From the NCBI RefSeq assembly GCF_900113135.1, contig NZ_FOOH01000003.1, positions 62,001 to 126,000 of the forward strand: DNA of 64,000 bases, read 5' to 3'. Shown here in pieces: positions 52,256-61,418 of the stretch. Numbering within the stretch: the first letter of the stretch is position 1; every line of letters begins with the position of its first letter. This DNA comes from Salegentibacter agarivorans. GTDB taxonomy: Bacteria; Bacteroidota; Bacteroidia; Flavobacteriales; Flavobacteriaceae. A model generated the notes under the pieces. That model had not been told where the DNA came from. It did not search any database and saw only the letters and a list, made by a program, of their open reading frames with translations. Position numbers and translations under genes: made by a program.

Positions 52256-53254
52256 ATGAATTACCATCTAACATATTTTAACCGTATTCGAAGTCTTATT
52301 CTGATTCTTGTAGCAGTAATGATTACAGGGTCTTCTCTGGCTCAACAAAAGTCTTTTGAATTTGTAGTACTGCCAGATACCCAGACTTATGTTGAAGAAT
52401 ATCCAGAAATCTATTTGCATCAAATGCGTTGGTTGGCCAATAATAAAGATAGATTTTCCTTTGCCCTGCACGTGGGAGACATTACCCAGAATAACAATGG
52501 GAAAGAATGGGATATTGCTAAAAAAGGATTCAATATAATTGAAGGGAAGCTGCCTTATTCTTTTGCTTTGGGAAATCACGATATGGGAAGTGCCAGCGGT
52601 AAATTTGCCGATACCCGGAATACCGCTATGGCCAATGCCTACTTTTCACCAAATGAGATTCCTAATCTTGTAGCTTCATTCCCTGAAGGAAAAATTGATA
52701 ATCTTTTAAGTGAGTTTAAGATCGGGGATCAAAATTGGATGGTATTGTCCTTAGAGTTTGGCCCCAGGAATAAAACGATTAAGTGGGCAGATGGGATGAT
52801 AGAAAAATATTCTCAGCATAATTTCATCATTGTAACCCACGCTTATGTTTACGAAGATAGCACGCTGCATAACGGTGAGGACTGGTGGCTTCCTGAAAAC
52901 TACGGAATAGGGAAAGATACCGGAGAAGAAGCTCCAAATAACGGTGGTCAGCTTTGGGAAAAGCTAATTAAAAAGCACGATAATATTTCCATGGTATTTT
53001 CTGGACATATACTTAAATCTGGCGTTGGAACTTTAGTAAGCGAAGGTGAAAATGGAAATAAGGTTTACCAGATGCTCGCCAACTATCAAAAAGGGGTAGA
53101 AGGCTCAGAGAATGGCGGAAATGGTATTTTAAGAATTATTAAAGTTAATCCAGAAAAACAAAGAATTGAAGTAAAAACTTACTCGCCATGGCTTGATGAG
53201 TTTAAGACAGAAAAAGAGCATAATTTTACATTTGAAAATATTCAATTAAAATAA
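52256..53254 (+). CDS. Secreted metallophosphoesterase
   Basis: A 332-residue calcineurin-like phosphoesterase with a signal peptide (ending MITGSSLAQQ). Metal-binding motifs in order are VVLPDTQ, HVGDITQNNNG, LGNHDMG, VTHAYVY and FSGHILKSG. It is in the middle of the glucanase operon, 6 bp after the second GH144 gene, so it should act on the same polymer in the periplasm. A possible job is removal of phosphoglycerol or phosphoethanolamine substituents from beta-1,2-glucans (inference). Confidence 0.88.
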   Translation: MNYHLTYFNRIRSLILILVAVMITGSSLAQQKSFEFVVLPDTQTYVEEYPEIYLHQMRWLANNKDRFSFALHVGDITQNNNGKEWDIAKKGFNIIEGKLPYSFALGNHDMGSASGKFADTRNTAMANAYFSPNEIPNLVASFPEGKIDNLLSEFKIGDQNWMVLSLEFGPRNKTIKWADGMIEKYSQHNFIIVTHAYVYEDSTLHNGEDWWLPENYGIGKDTGEEAPNNGGQLWEKLIKKHDNISMVFSGHILKSGVGTLVSEGENGNKVYQMLANYQKGVEGSENGGNGILRIIKVNPEKQRIEVKTYSPWLDEFKTEKEHNFTFENIQLK

Positions 53255-53275
53255 CAGCATCAAAAAAAAACAATT

Positions 53276-54085
53276 ATGAAAAAAAGATTTTTATACATCT
53301 TAGCAGTTTTACTGTTCATTTTACTTATCGTACCAGCTTCAGTAGAAGCACAGGAAAATGAAGCTTTTATAAAAGAACACTTTATTAAAGATTCTGATAC
53401 TCTGAATTACCGTATTCTTTTTCCGAAGGATTTTTCAGAAGAAAAGAAATACCCTGTGGTTTTGTTTCTGCACGGGGCGGGAGAAAGAGGTAAGGATAAC
53501 CAGTCACAATTAACCCACGGCAGTGATTTATTTTTAAAACATCAGGAAGAATTTCCCGCAATAGTTATTTTTCCGCAGGCACCAAAAGAAGACTATTGGG
53601 CAAGAGTGGATGTGAATCGCGATACGGTTCCTCTTCAATTCGAATTTATGAATGAGAAGTCAGCTACTAACTCTTTAGAATTAGTCATGGAACTTATGGA
53701 TAAAATGGCTTCAGAGAGCTACGTCAATAAAGATCGAATTTATGTTGGCGGACTTTCCATGGGAGGAATGGGAACCTTTGAGATTGTCTATAAAAAACCT
53801 AAAATGTTTGCAGCAGCCTTCGCTATTTGCGGTGGTGCTAATCCGGAAATAGCGAAAGAATATCCGGAAGGGTTCAATATTTGGCTTTTCCACGGAAAAA
53901 AAGATGATGTTGTACTTCCAAAATATTCTGAAGCAATGGCCCGGTCTATTAATCACTACGGTGGCAATGCCAAGCTTTCTTTATATCCCGACGATAATCA
54001 TAACAGCTGGGATTCAGCATTTTCAGAACCTAATTTATTACCCTGGTTATTTTCGCATAGTCTGGAAAATGAAAATGGAAAATAA
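53276..54085 (+). CDS. Secreted alpha/beta-hydrolase esterase
   Basis: A 269-residue hydrolase with a signal peptide (ending SVEAQE). It has an esterase/PHB-depolymerase-like fold with the oxyanion strand VVLFLHGAGERG, the nucleophile elbow GGLSMGGMGTFE, an acid in HGKKDDVVLP and the catalytic His in PDDNHNSWDSAF. It may remove acyl groups (acetyl, succinyl or feruloyl-like) from the glycan. It lies between the phosphoesterase and GH43-like genes, with short spacers (21 bp upstream and 7 bp downstream). Confidence 0.87.
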   Translation: MKKRFLYILAVLLFILLIVPASVEAQENEAFIKEHFIKDSDTLNYRILFPKDFSEEKKYPVVLFLHGAGERGKDNQSQLTHGSDLFLKHQEEFPAIVIFPQAPKEDYWARVDVNRDTVPLQFEFMNEKSATNSLELVMELMDKMASESYVNKDRIYVGGLSMGGMGTFEIVYKKPKMFAAAFAICGGANPEIAKEYPEGFNIWLFHGKKDDVVLPKYSEAMARSINHYGGNAKLSLYPDDNHNSWDSAFSEPNLLPWLFSHSLENENGK

Positions 54086-54092
54086 TTAGTAG

Positions 54093-55898
54093 ATGAAAAC
54101 TTTCAAAAACATACTTACAGGCACGGCCTTGCTTATTAGTTCTTTTATAAGTGCACAAGAAGTAGTCCCGGAAACCTATATCAATCCCCTGGATATTGAT
54201 TACACCTATATGGTTTATAATTCCAGTAAGAATATTTCCTATCGTTCGGGTGCTGATCCCGCGGTAATTGAATTTCAGGGCGAATATTATATGTTTGTTA
54301 CCCGTTCTTTTGGATACTGGCATTCCAAAGATCTGATAAACTGGGAATTTATTAAACCAGAACAATGGTATTTTGAAGGTTCCAATGCGCCAACCGCTTT
54401 TAATTATAATGACTCCTTAGTTTATTTTGCAGGTGATCCCGCAGGTTACGGCAGTATTCTTTATACCGATGATCCTAAAAGTGGTAAATGGACTCCCACG
54501 GCTTCAATTTCTAATAATATCCAGGATTCAGAATTATTTATTGATGATGACGGGAAAACCTATTTGTATTGGGGTTCATCCAATGTACATCCACTTAAGG
54601 TTAAAATGCTGGACAAAGACGATCGTTTTCTTGAAACCGGGGTAGAAAAGGAACTTATTAACCTGGTAGAAGAAGAACACGGCTGGGAACGCTTTGGCGA
54701 AAATAATTACCATCCAACCTTAAAAGAAGGATATATGGAAGGTGCTTCCATGACCAAGCACGACGGGAAATACTATTTGCAGTATGCAGCTCCGGGGACC
54801 CAGTTTAATGTTTATGCCGATGCCGCTTATGTAGGCGAAACGCCACTTGGCCCGTTTAAATACATGAAAAACAATCCTATGAGTTTAAAGCCGGGCGGAT
54901 TTACCAATGGTGCCGGCCACGGGATTACCATGCAACAAACCAACGGACAATACTGGCATTTTGCAACCATGGCCCTGGCTTCTAATTCTCATTGGGAACG
55001 CAGGCTGGCTATGTTTCCAACCTATTTTGATGACGAAGGTTTAATGTACACCATTACCAGCTATGGCGATTATCCTTTGTACGGTCCAGATCATCCTACA
55101 AAAGCAGGACTGCACAATGGCTGGATGTTGCTTTCCTATAAAGGAAAAACAACCGTCTCCTCTTCACAAATGCAGGTTAGAAAAAGCACTGCCACAGATG
55201 GTGATTTTGATATAACCGAAATGCCACTGGAAAAGAATAATGAAGGTGAAATTATTTCGAAATTATTAACCGATGAAAGTCCGAAATCTTTTTGGGTTGC
55301 GGAAGCTAATGAGGATAATCAATGGGTGGAGATAGAAATGCTGGCGCCCGGAAATATCTATGCGTTTCAACTGAATTTTCACGACCAGGAATCTGGTATT
55401 TATACCCGTACCCAAGGTTTACGACACCGGTATACCTTAGAGGTTTCAGAAGATGGTAATAACTGGAAAACTGTTGTAGACAGAAGTAAAAGTTTTGAAG
55501 ATACACCGAATGCCTACATTCCGCTTAATCAGCCAGTAAGGGCTAAATACGTGCGCTATAATAATATTGAAGTTCCGGGGAATAACTTGGCTTTATCTGA
55601 AATTAGGGTTTTTGGTAAAGGTTTAGGTCAAAAGCCTGCGAAGGTTAAGGGATTCGAAATTTCTCGAGAGGAAGACAGGAGAGATATTTCCCTGGAATGG
55701 CAGCCGGTAAAAGGTGCCCAGGGTTATAACATTCGCTGGGGAATCGCTCCAGATAAATTATACCATTCCTGGTTAATTTATGATGAAAATGAACATTTTA
55801 TGCGCAGCCTGGACCGTGATACAGAGTATTATTTCAGTATTGAAGCATTCAATGAAAATGGCATATCTGAAAGATCTGAAATATTACAAGCAAAATAA
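54093..55898 (+). CDS. GH43-like glycosidase with C-terminal discoidin and FN3-like domains
   Basis: A 601-residue secreted enzyme (signal ending SSFISAQE). The five-bladed propeller has the GH43 acidic triad candidates in SGADPAVIEF, NIQDSELFID and YMEGASMTKH. A discoidin/CBM32-like domain (about 380-510: ESPKSFWVAEANEDNQWVEI, RHRYTLEVSEDGNNW, AKYVRYNNI) and a short FN3-like domain (about 525-600) follow. The substrate is not deducible. GH43 enzymes usually act on arabinose, xylose or galactose side chains, which is unexpected beside GH144. It may handle a side sugar. Confidence 0.85.
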   Translation: MKTFKNILTGTALLISSFISAQEVVPETYINPLDIDYTYMVYNSSKNISYRSGADPAVIEFQGEYYMFVTRSFGYWHSKDLINWEFIKPEQWYFEGSNAPTAFNYNDSLVYFAGDPAGYGSILYTDDPKSGKWTPTASISNNIQDSELFIDDDGKTYLYWGSSNVHPLKVKMLDKDDRFLETGVEKELINLVEEEHGWERFGENNYHPTLKEGYMEGASMTKHDGKYYLQYAAPGTQFNVYADAAYVGETPLGPFKYMKNNPMSLKPGGFTNGAGHGITMQQTNGQYWHFATMALASNSHWERRLAMFPTYFDDEGLMYTITSYGDYPLYGPDHPTKAGLHNGWMLLSYKGKTTVSSSQMQVRKSTATDGDFDITEMPLEKNNEGEIISKLLTDESPKSFWVAEANEDNQWVEIEMLAPGNIYAFQLNFHDQESGIYTRTQGLRHRYTLEVSEDGNNWKTVVDRSKSFEDTPNAYIPLNQPVRAKYVRYNNIEVPGNNLALSEIRVFGKGLGQKPAKVKGFEISREEDRRDISLEWQPVKGAQGYNIRWGIAPDKLYHSWLIYDENEHFMRSLDRDTEYYFSIEAFNENGISERSEILQAK

Positions 55899-55935
55899 CC
55901 GAAAAACCAAATTATAAAATTTAAAGAATAGGAAA

Positions 55936-58209
55936 ATGAGAAGAATTTATCTATCAATGAGCCTCATAATTTTTATGGGAATATCATTTCTTAATGCCCA
56001 GGAAAAAGTTCCGGAGGTTGAGGAATTACTAAAGAAGATGACGCTGGAAGAAAAAATTGGCCAGCTTAACCTGCTTACTCCCGGTGGCGGCGTTGCTACA
56101 GGATCTGTAGTGAGTGAAGGCGTAGAAAACAAAATAAAAGAAGGAAATGTTGGTGGCGTTTTTGGTGTTTCCAGCCCCGAAAAAGTTAGGCAGGCACAAA
56201 AGCTTGCGGTTGAAAATTCCCGTCTTGGAATTCCGTTATTAATCGGGTCTGATGTTATTCACGGTTATAAAACCACATTCCCGATTCCTCTTGGACTTTC
56301 TTCCAGTTGGGATATGGATTTGATAAAAGAAACCGCTCAAATTGCGGCTAAAGAAGCTACGGCCGATGGGATTAACTGGAATTTCTCGCCAATGGTAGAT
56401 ATAGCTCGAGATCCGCGTTGGGGGCGAATTGCTGAAGGTGCCGGGGAAGATCCTTATTTGGGTTCCCAGGTTGCAAAAGCAATGGTTGAGGGTTATCAGG
56501 GAAATGATTTTACAGCGCCTAATACAATGATCGCTACCGTAAAGCATTTAGCGCTTTATGGAGCTTCTGAGGCCGGCCGGGATTACAATTCGGTAGATAT
56601 GAGTAAGATAAAAATGTTCAATGAATATTTGCCACCTTATAAAGCAGCAGTAGACGCAGGTGTTGCCAGCGCAATGACTTCTTTTAACGATATTCACGGG
56701 GTTCCTGCTTCAGGGAATAAATGGTTAATTACCGATTTGCTTCGTGAGCGTTGGGGGTTTGAAGGATTTGTAGTTTCTGATTATACTTCGGTAAACGAAA
56801 TGATTGCCCACGGAATGGGAGACCTGCAGGATGTTTCTGCTTTGGCCATAAACGCCGGACTGGATATGGATATGGTTGGAGAAGGATTTTTAACGACTCT
56901 GAAGAAATCTGTGGAAGAAGGCAAAGTTTCCGAAGAACAGATCACCAAAGCGGCTCGCCGAATTCTGGAAGCAAAACATAAATTGGGTCTTTTAGATGAT
57001 CCGTATTTATATTCAGATGAAAGCAGGCCAGAAAAAGATATTCTTTCCGAAGAAAATAGGTCGGTAGCCAGGAAAGCAGCAAAACGTTCTTTTGTGCTTT
57101 TAAAGAAGCATGAAAACACACTTCCATTGGCCAAAAATGCAAAAATTGCATTGGTTGGGCCGCTGGCAAATAATAAAAATAATATGCTTGGAACCTGGGC
57201 ACCAACCGGAGATCCACAGCTTTCGATTCCTGTTTTGGAAGGTATTAAAAATGTAGCTCCAGAGGCTGAAATTTCTTATGCAAAGGGCGCAAACATAAGT
57301 AACGATACCACTTATGCTAAGAACGTAAATGTTTTTGGACCGCGTATCGAGATTTCTGAGGAATCTCCTGAAACAATGATACAAGAAGCCTTAGAGGTTT
57401 CTCAAAATGCCGATGTAATTGTTGCCGTAGTTGGAGAAGCTACCGAAATGAGCGGGGAAGCTGCCAGCCGTACCAATTTAAATATTCCTGATAGTCAGAA
57501 GAAATTGATTAGAGAACTAGTGAGAACCGGGAAGCCTGTAGTTTTAGTATTAATGAGTGGTCGCCCTTTGGTGATTTCCGAAGAAATGGAAATGCCATTG
57601 AGTATCTTACAGGTTTGGCATCCAGGTGTTGAAGCAGGAAATGCCATAGCCGATGTGCTTTTTGGAGATTATAATCCTTCAGGAAAGTTAACGGCTACCT
57701 GGCCCAGAAATGTTGGCCAGATCCCGATTTATTATAGGATGAAAACCACGGGAAGACCGGCCGCATCACCATCGCAGTTCGAGAAGTTTAAATCAAATTA
57801 TTTAGATGTTGAAAACACTCCGCAATTGCCTTTTGGTTACGGACTTTCTTATACTGATTTTGAATATGGTGAAACTACTGCAAGTACCGATAAATTAAAT
57901 AAAGACGGAAGCATCACCATTGCTACTACAGTAACCAATACAGGTGATTATGAAGGAGAGGAAGTGGTGCAGTTGTATATTCACGATAAAGTGAGAAGTA
58001 TCACACCGCCAATGAAAGAATTAAAAGCCTTTAAAAAGATAAGTTTAAAGAAAGGAGAATCTAAAGAGGTGAGGTTTGAAATCACTGTAGAAGATTTGAA
58101 ATTCTATAATGCAGATTTGGAATTTGTAGCTGAACCTGGCGAATTCGAGTTTTTTGTTGCCGGAAGTTCAGACCACGAATTTCAGGGAACTTTTATTGTA
58201 GTGGAGTAG
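55936..58209 (+). CDS. GH3 beta-glucosidase (BglX-like)
   Basis: A 757-residue secreted exo-enzyme (signal ending FLNAQE). The GH3 N-domain has KHLALYGASEAGRDYN and the nucleophile D282 in FVVSDYTSVNEM. The C-domain contains the acid-base region, and a C-terminal FN3-like domain starts near residue 660 (TVTNTGDYEGEEVVQLYIHD). It would release glucose from oligosaccharides made by the GH144 enzymes. It ends the PUL operon, with a terminator 52 bp after. Confidence 0.95.
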   Translation: MRRIYLSMSLIIFMGISFLNAQEKVPEVEELLKKMTLEEKIGQLNLLTPGGGVATGSVVSEGVENKIKEGNVGGVFGVSSPEKVRQAQKLAVENSRLGIPLLIGSDVIHGYKTTFPIPLGLSSSWDMDLIKETAQIAAKEATADGINWNFSPMVDIARDPRWGRIAEGAGEDPYLGSQVAKAMVEGYQGNDFTAPNTMIATVKHLALYGASEAGRDYNSVDMSKIKMFNEYLPPYKAAVDAGVASAMTSFNDIHGVPASGNKWLITDLLRERWGFEGFVVSDYTSVNEMIAHGMGDLQDVSALAINAGLDMDMVGEGFLTTLKKSVEEGKVSEEQITKAARRILEAKHKLGLLDDPYLYSDESRPEKDILSEENRSVARKAAKRSFVLLKKHENTLPLAKNAKIALVGPLANNKNNMLGTWAPTGDPQLSIPVLEGIKNVAPEAEISYAKGANISNDTTYAKNVNVFGPRIEISEESPETMIQEALEVSQNADVIVAVVGEATEMSGEAASRTNLNIPDSQKKLIRELVRTGKPVVLVLMSGRPLVISEEMEMPLSILQVWHPGVEAGNAIADVLFGDYNPSGKLTATWPRNVGQIPIYYRMKTTGRPAASPSQFEKFKSNYLDVENTPQLPFGYGLSYTDFEYGETTASTDKLNKDGSITIATTVTNTGDYEGEEVVQLYIHDKVRSITPPMKELKAFKKISLKKGESKEVRFEITVEDLKFYNADLEFVAEPGEFEFFVAGSSDHEFQGTFIVVE

Positions 58210-58260
58210 ATTTTTTATTAATGCAAAACCCTGAGATACCCTACTGTCTTGGGGCTTACT

Positions 58261-58284
58261 AATCCTGCTTCGGCGGGATTTTTG
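58261..58284 (+). terminator. Terminator of the PUL operon
   Basis: AATCCTGC (58261-58268) and GCGGGATT (58273-58280) pair (one G-U) around a TTCG tetraloop, followed by five T including the last T of the stem. Confidence 0.85.
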
Positions 58285-58337
58285 TATATAAGCCTTAATT
58301 GAACTCTTTGATCATTCTTTACTAAAGCGGTGTGCTC

Positions 58338-59237
58338 TTATTTCCATACTTCAATCTGCTTACTTTCTCCATTCAAAAATACCGAATTGAAAAACTGGAA
58401 AACTTTGGGAAGATGTTCGAATGGCATTCCGGAGTGTTCGTGTTTTCCACCTTCGAAACTGTAAAGTAGGTATGAGGTATTTAGTTTTTTAAGTTTTTCA
58501 GTAATTGTCTTGGAGCCGTCCAACATGATATATCCTGGTTGGTCCCGATCACACCAGTGATGAGGTGCGCTTGCATAAGGCACAAGATTATCTTCAGTAC
58601 CGTGGAAAAATACCCCGGGAATAGCGTTTTCTTCAGTAATATATCGCGCATCTACAATAGCACCGGCAAGAGAGAAAACCCCGGCAAAATCAAAGTTTTG
58701 GTATTTAGAAAAATCCTCGAGCATAAGTTTTTCGTTGTATACCGCGTTTAAAACTGCTTCTGCGCCAGCACTACTTCCGCCCACAATTATCTTTGCTGGA
58801 TTTATATTAAATTCTTCTTTATTTTTAACCATAAAATTCACGGCATCCATAAAATCTTCAGCAGCCATTTTAAAGGTTTCCATTTTTCCGGAAGCTTCGT
58901 AATCACAACCAAAAGATTGTCCTTTTCGGGTTAACCGGTAAGAAATCTGTACGGCTACATAGCCTTTTTTAGCCGCGCTTTCTGCAAAATTTATTTCACC
59001 AGGGTTAGTTCGGGTTCCGCCTGCAAATCCGCCCCCGTGCATAAAAACAATTAGCGGTCTTTGCTGCATCGTATCATTTTCAGGCTGATAAATGTCCAGC
59101 TTTAAAGCTTCCCCATTTTTGGTTGCGTAGGTTTTAGTTTCAGTTTCTTTTAACTGAAAAGATTCGTCTATAAATCTTTGCTGGGCTGAAATTGAAAAAC
59201 TTAGCAAGAACAGGAGGATGAAAATCGGGTTTTTCAT
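58338..59237 (-). CDS. Secreted alpha/beta-hydrolase (esterase/lipase family)
   Basis: A 299-residue hydrolase with a signal peptide (ending FSISAQQ). The oxyanion motif HGGGFAGG (about residue 66), the nucleophile GGSSAGAEAVL and HGTEDNLVPY with a late GGKHEHSG give the catalytic triad of carbohydrate-esterase-like members of the HSL/BD-FAE families. It is convergent with the PUL operon and may deacylate the same glycan. No operon partner is seen on its own strand. Confidence 0.85.
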   Translation of the reverse strand: MKNPIFILLFLLSFSISAQQRFIDESFQLKETETKTYATKNGEALKLDIYQPENDTMQQRPLIVFMHGGGFAGGTRTNPGEINFAESAAKKGYVAVQISYRLTRKGQSFGCDYEASGKMETFKMAAEDFMDAVNFMVKNKEEFNINPAKIIVGGSSAGAEAVLNAVYNEKLMLEDFSKYQNFDFAGVFSLAGAIVDARYITEENAIPGVFFHGTEDNLVPYASAPHHWCDRDQPGYIMLDGSKTITEKLKKLNTSYLLYSFEGGKHEHSGMPFEHLPKVFQFFNSVFLNGESKQIEVWK

Positions 59238-59345
59238 AAATGAATTATAATTTAGCGTCTCAAGATACTTAATTTTGCAGGGAGAATAAGTGGGGATTTT
59301 AATTTTAATATTTTATCTTCGCTGCGGAAATGACACTTATAAGTT

Positions 59346-59798
59346 ATGAGTTTACAGGATAAAGTAATGGCAGAGATGAAAGCTGCTATGAAAGCTAAAG
59401 ACAGCGAAAAGCTTGAAGCTTTACGATCGGTTAAAAGTGCTATTTTATTAGCCAATACTGAAAGCGCTGCAAAGGAGGGTTTGACTGAGGATGAAGAACT
59501 TAAAATTTTGCAGAAGCTTGTAAAGCAACGCAAGGAAAGCGCTGCGATATACCGGGAGCAAAACAGGGCAGATTTGGCCGAACCGGAAGAAAAACAGGCT
59601 GCCGTGATCGAATCTTTTTTACCTGAGCAGTTAAGTGAAGCTGAAATTGAATCCAAAGTAGATGAAATTATCGCGAAAACCGGAGCCAGCGGAATGCAGG
59701 ATATGGGAAAGGTGATGGGAATGGCCAGCAACGAATTAGCCGGCAAAGCTGACGGAAAAACGATTTCTACAATTGTAAAAAGTAAATTGAGTAAATAA
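59346..59798 (+). CDS. GatB/YqeY domain protein
   Basis: A 150-residue YqeY-type helical protein (SLQDKVMAEMKAAMKAKDSEKLEALRSVKSAI; C-terminal MGKVMGMASNELAGKADGKTISTIVKSKL). The domain resembles the tRNA-binding tail of GatB and probably binds tRNA. A separate gene like this is common in Bacteroidota. A hairpin terminator and then tRNA-Arg follow. Confidence 0.95.
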   Translation: MSLQDKVMAEMKAAMKAKDSEKLEALRSVKSAILLANTESAAKEGLTEDEELKILQKLVKQRKESAAIYREQNRADLAEPEEKQAAVIESFLPEQLSEAEIESKVDEIIAKTGASGMQDMGKVMGMASNELAGKADGKTISTIVKSKLSK

Positions 59799-59804
59799 AT
59801 ATTG

Positions 59805-59837
59805 AGACCTCCAAGGTTTCCAAAACCTGGGAGGTCT
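59805..59837 (+). terminator. Hairpin between the yqeY-like gene and tRNA-Arg
   Basis: AGACCTCCAAGGTTT (59805-59819) pairs with AAACCTGGGAGGTCT (59823-59837) with one mismatch. The T tract is poor, so it may be a weak terminator or RNA-processing signal 6 bp before the tRNA. Confidence 0.65.
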
Positions 59838-59843
59838 TGAAAA

Positions 59844-59917
59844 GGCCCCGTGGCGCAACTGAATAGCGCATCAGATTTCGGCTCTGAGGGTTGCAGGTTT
59901 GAATCCTGCCGGGGTCA
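59844..59917 (+). tRNA. tRNA-Arg (anticodon TCG)
   Basis: A 74-nt cloverleaf: acceptor GGCCCCG/CGGGGTC, D-stem GCGC/GCGC, anticodon stem TCAGA/TCTGA with loop TTTCGGC (anticodon TCG) and T-stem GCAGG/CCTGC with loop TTTGAAT. The CCA end is not encoded. It lies directly upstream of a tyrosine recombinase, as is common at island insertion sites. Confidence 0.96.
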
Positions 59918-59942
59918 CTCTTAAGATTACCAAATCTTATCA

Positions 59943-59977
59943 AAACCGCGCAAATCTTATGATTAGCGCGGTTTTTT
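59943..59977 (+). terminator. Terminator after tRNA-Arg
   Basis: AAACCGCGC (59943-59951) and GCGCGGTTT (59966-59974) form a perfect 9-bp stem, and the T run continues to 59977. Confidence 0.9.
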
Positions 59978-60032
59978 AGGTTTTGGGTTTTCATTTTATT
60001 TCATATTATTTAAATTGAAATGAGAACTAAAA

Positions 60033-60091
60033 GGTTACCTTAATTTTTAAATGTAACCTAAGGTTACATTTAAGGTTAAAGCTTATATTTG
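60033..60091 (+). promoter_or_regulatory. Palindrome and iterons over the integrase promoter
   Basis: AAATGTAACCT (60049-60059) and AGGTTACATTT (60061-60071) are perfect 11-bp arms around one base. The element GGTTA occurs at 60033, 60062 and 60074 and inverted at 60054. The -7 box TATATTTG (60084-60091) follows, so the palindrome covers the -33 region. It is likely an operator or integrase arm-type site. Confidence 0.7.
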
Positions 60092-60152
60092 AACTTGTAT
60101 TGTTGATTTGACTTCATCTGAATATTAAATGTTTAATTTAAAGATGACAGCA

Positions 60153-61418
60153 ATGCGAACTAAAAACACATTTTCAGTACATTTTTGGGTGAAACCCACA
60201 AATGAAAAGGTCAACCAGGGAATTATCTATGCCAGGATAACTGTGAACCAAAGAAGGGTTCTTGTCAGTTTAAAGCGTAAAATTTCATTTGATTTATGGG
60301 ATTCTTCGAAAAAGAAGGTAAAAGGAACTTCTTCAGAGGCAAAACAAATAAATCATTATTTGGATTCTGCAAAATCCCAAATTTTCCAATGTTATCAGGA
60401 ATTGAATTTGAAGGGTAAGAAAATTAGTGCTCAGCTAATTAAAGCTACTTACCTAGGAGAGGATGAGAACTCTAAATCACTTCAGGATCTTATAGATTAT
60501 CATTCCAGAAAAATCAATAATACGCATGCTGAAGGGTCAATTCGAAATTATCGGGTATCTGAGAAGTATTTTTTTAAATTTTTAAAAAGAGAACGTAAAA
60601 CCTCTGATATTTATTTAAGAGAGTTGAATTACCAATTTCTTTGTGATTTCCAGGATTTTCTTGGCTCATACTATCCAAAAGGACATCCAAAAGCTATGGG
60701 ACATAATACTATTATGAAGCATATTCAGCGCTTACGAAAAATGGTTACACTAGCTTATAATATGGAATGGATAAATAAAGATCCCTTTAGCCGTTGGAAA
60801 AATACTTTTGAGAAAAAAGAACGGGAATTTTTATCAGTTGGTGAGTTGTCCAATTTAGAAACTTATGAGTTCCCAGTAGAAAGGATTGACCGTGTTCGCG
60901 ATCTATTTGTCTTCAGTTGTTATACAGGTATCAGTTACACTGATATAATGAAGCTTACTAAAGATAATATTACCATTGGTTTAGATAGAAATAAATGGAT
61001 TATTTCAAAAAGGCAAAAAACCAATACACCAATTAAGGTACCTTTATTAGATCCTGTTTTAGAATTGATAAAGAAATACGAAGATCATCCTATGACCTTA
61101 ATCTCAGGAACCTTATTACCTAAAATCACTAATGAGAAATTAAACGTTTACTTAAAAGAAGTAGCTATTCTATGCGGAATAAAGAAGAATTTGACCTTTC
61201 ATATGGCTAGACATACCTTTGCAACTACGGTTACTTTAAGTAATGGTGTACCAATAGAGACAGTTTCTAAACTCTTAGGACATACTAAAATTTCTACAAC
61301 TCAAATTTATGCCAGAGTTTTAGAAAACAAGATTAGTCAGGACATGAATGTTCTACGTGGAATTCTGAAACAGAGAAAAGATGACGATTCCGCTCAAAAT
61401 CCAAACGTTGCATCTTGA
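60153..61418 (+). CDS. Tyrosine recombinase / site-specific integrase (IntDOT-like)
   Basis: A 421-residue Bacteroidota-type integrase. It has an N-terminal arm-binding region (MRTKNTFSVHFWVKP), a SAM-like core-binding domain (about 105-205) and a catalytic domain (about 215-410). Catalytic residues visible are HMARHTF (H and Arg II), LGHTKISTTQIYA (H and nucleophile Tyr) and the beta-hairpin Lys region SKRQKTNTP. The Arg I position in YTGISYTD is Ser, as in the CTnDOT integrase. In-frame ATGs at 60129 and 60144 are alternative starts. It lies 235 bp after tRNA-Arg and presumably moves the island starting here. Confidence 0.9.
   Translation: MRTKNTFSVHFWVKPTNEKVNQGIIYARITVNQRRVLVSLKRKISFDLWDSSKKKVKGTSSEAKQINHYLDSAKSQIFQCYQELNLKGKKISAQLIKATYLGEDENSKSLQDLIDYHSRKINNTHAEGSIRNYRVSEKYFFKFLKRERKTSDIYLRELNYQFLCDFQDFLGSYYPKGHPKAMGHNTIMKHIQRLRKMVTLAYNMEWINKDPFSRWKNTFEKKEREFLSVGELSNLETYEFPVERIDRVRDLFVFSCYTGISYTDIMKLTKDNITIGLDRNKWIISKRQKTNTPIKVPLLDPVLELIKKYEDHPMTLISGTLLPKITNEKLNVYLKEVAILCGIKKNLTFHMARHTFATTVTLSNGVPIETVSKLLGHTKISTTQIYARVLENKISQDMNVLRGILKQRKDDDSAQNPNVAS

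Noticed and set aside
59931-59960. Direct repeat CAAATCTTAT at 59931 and 59951 as an att site
   Set aside because: The copies are only 20 bp apart, inside and beside the terminator hairpin. An att pair should flank the island.
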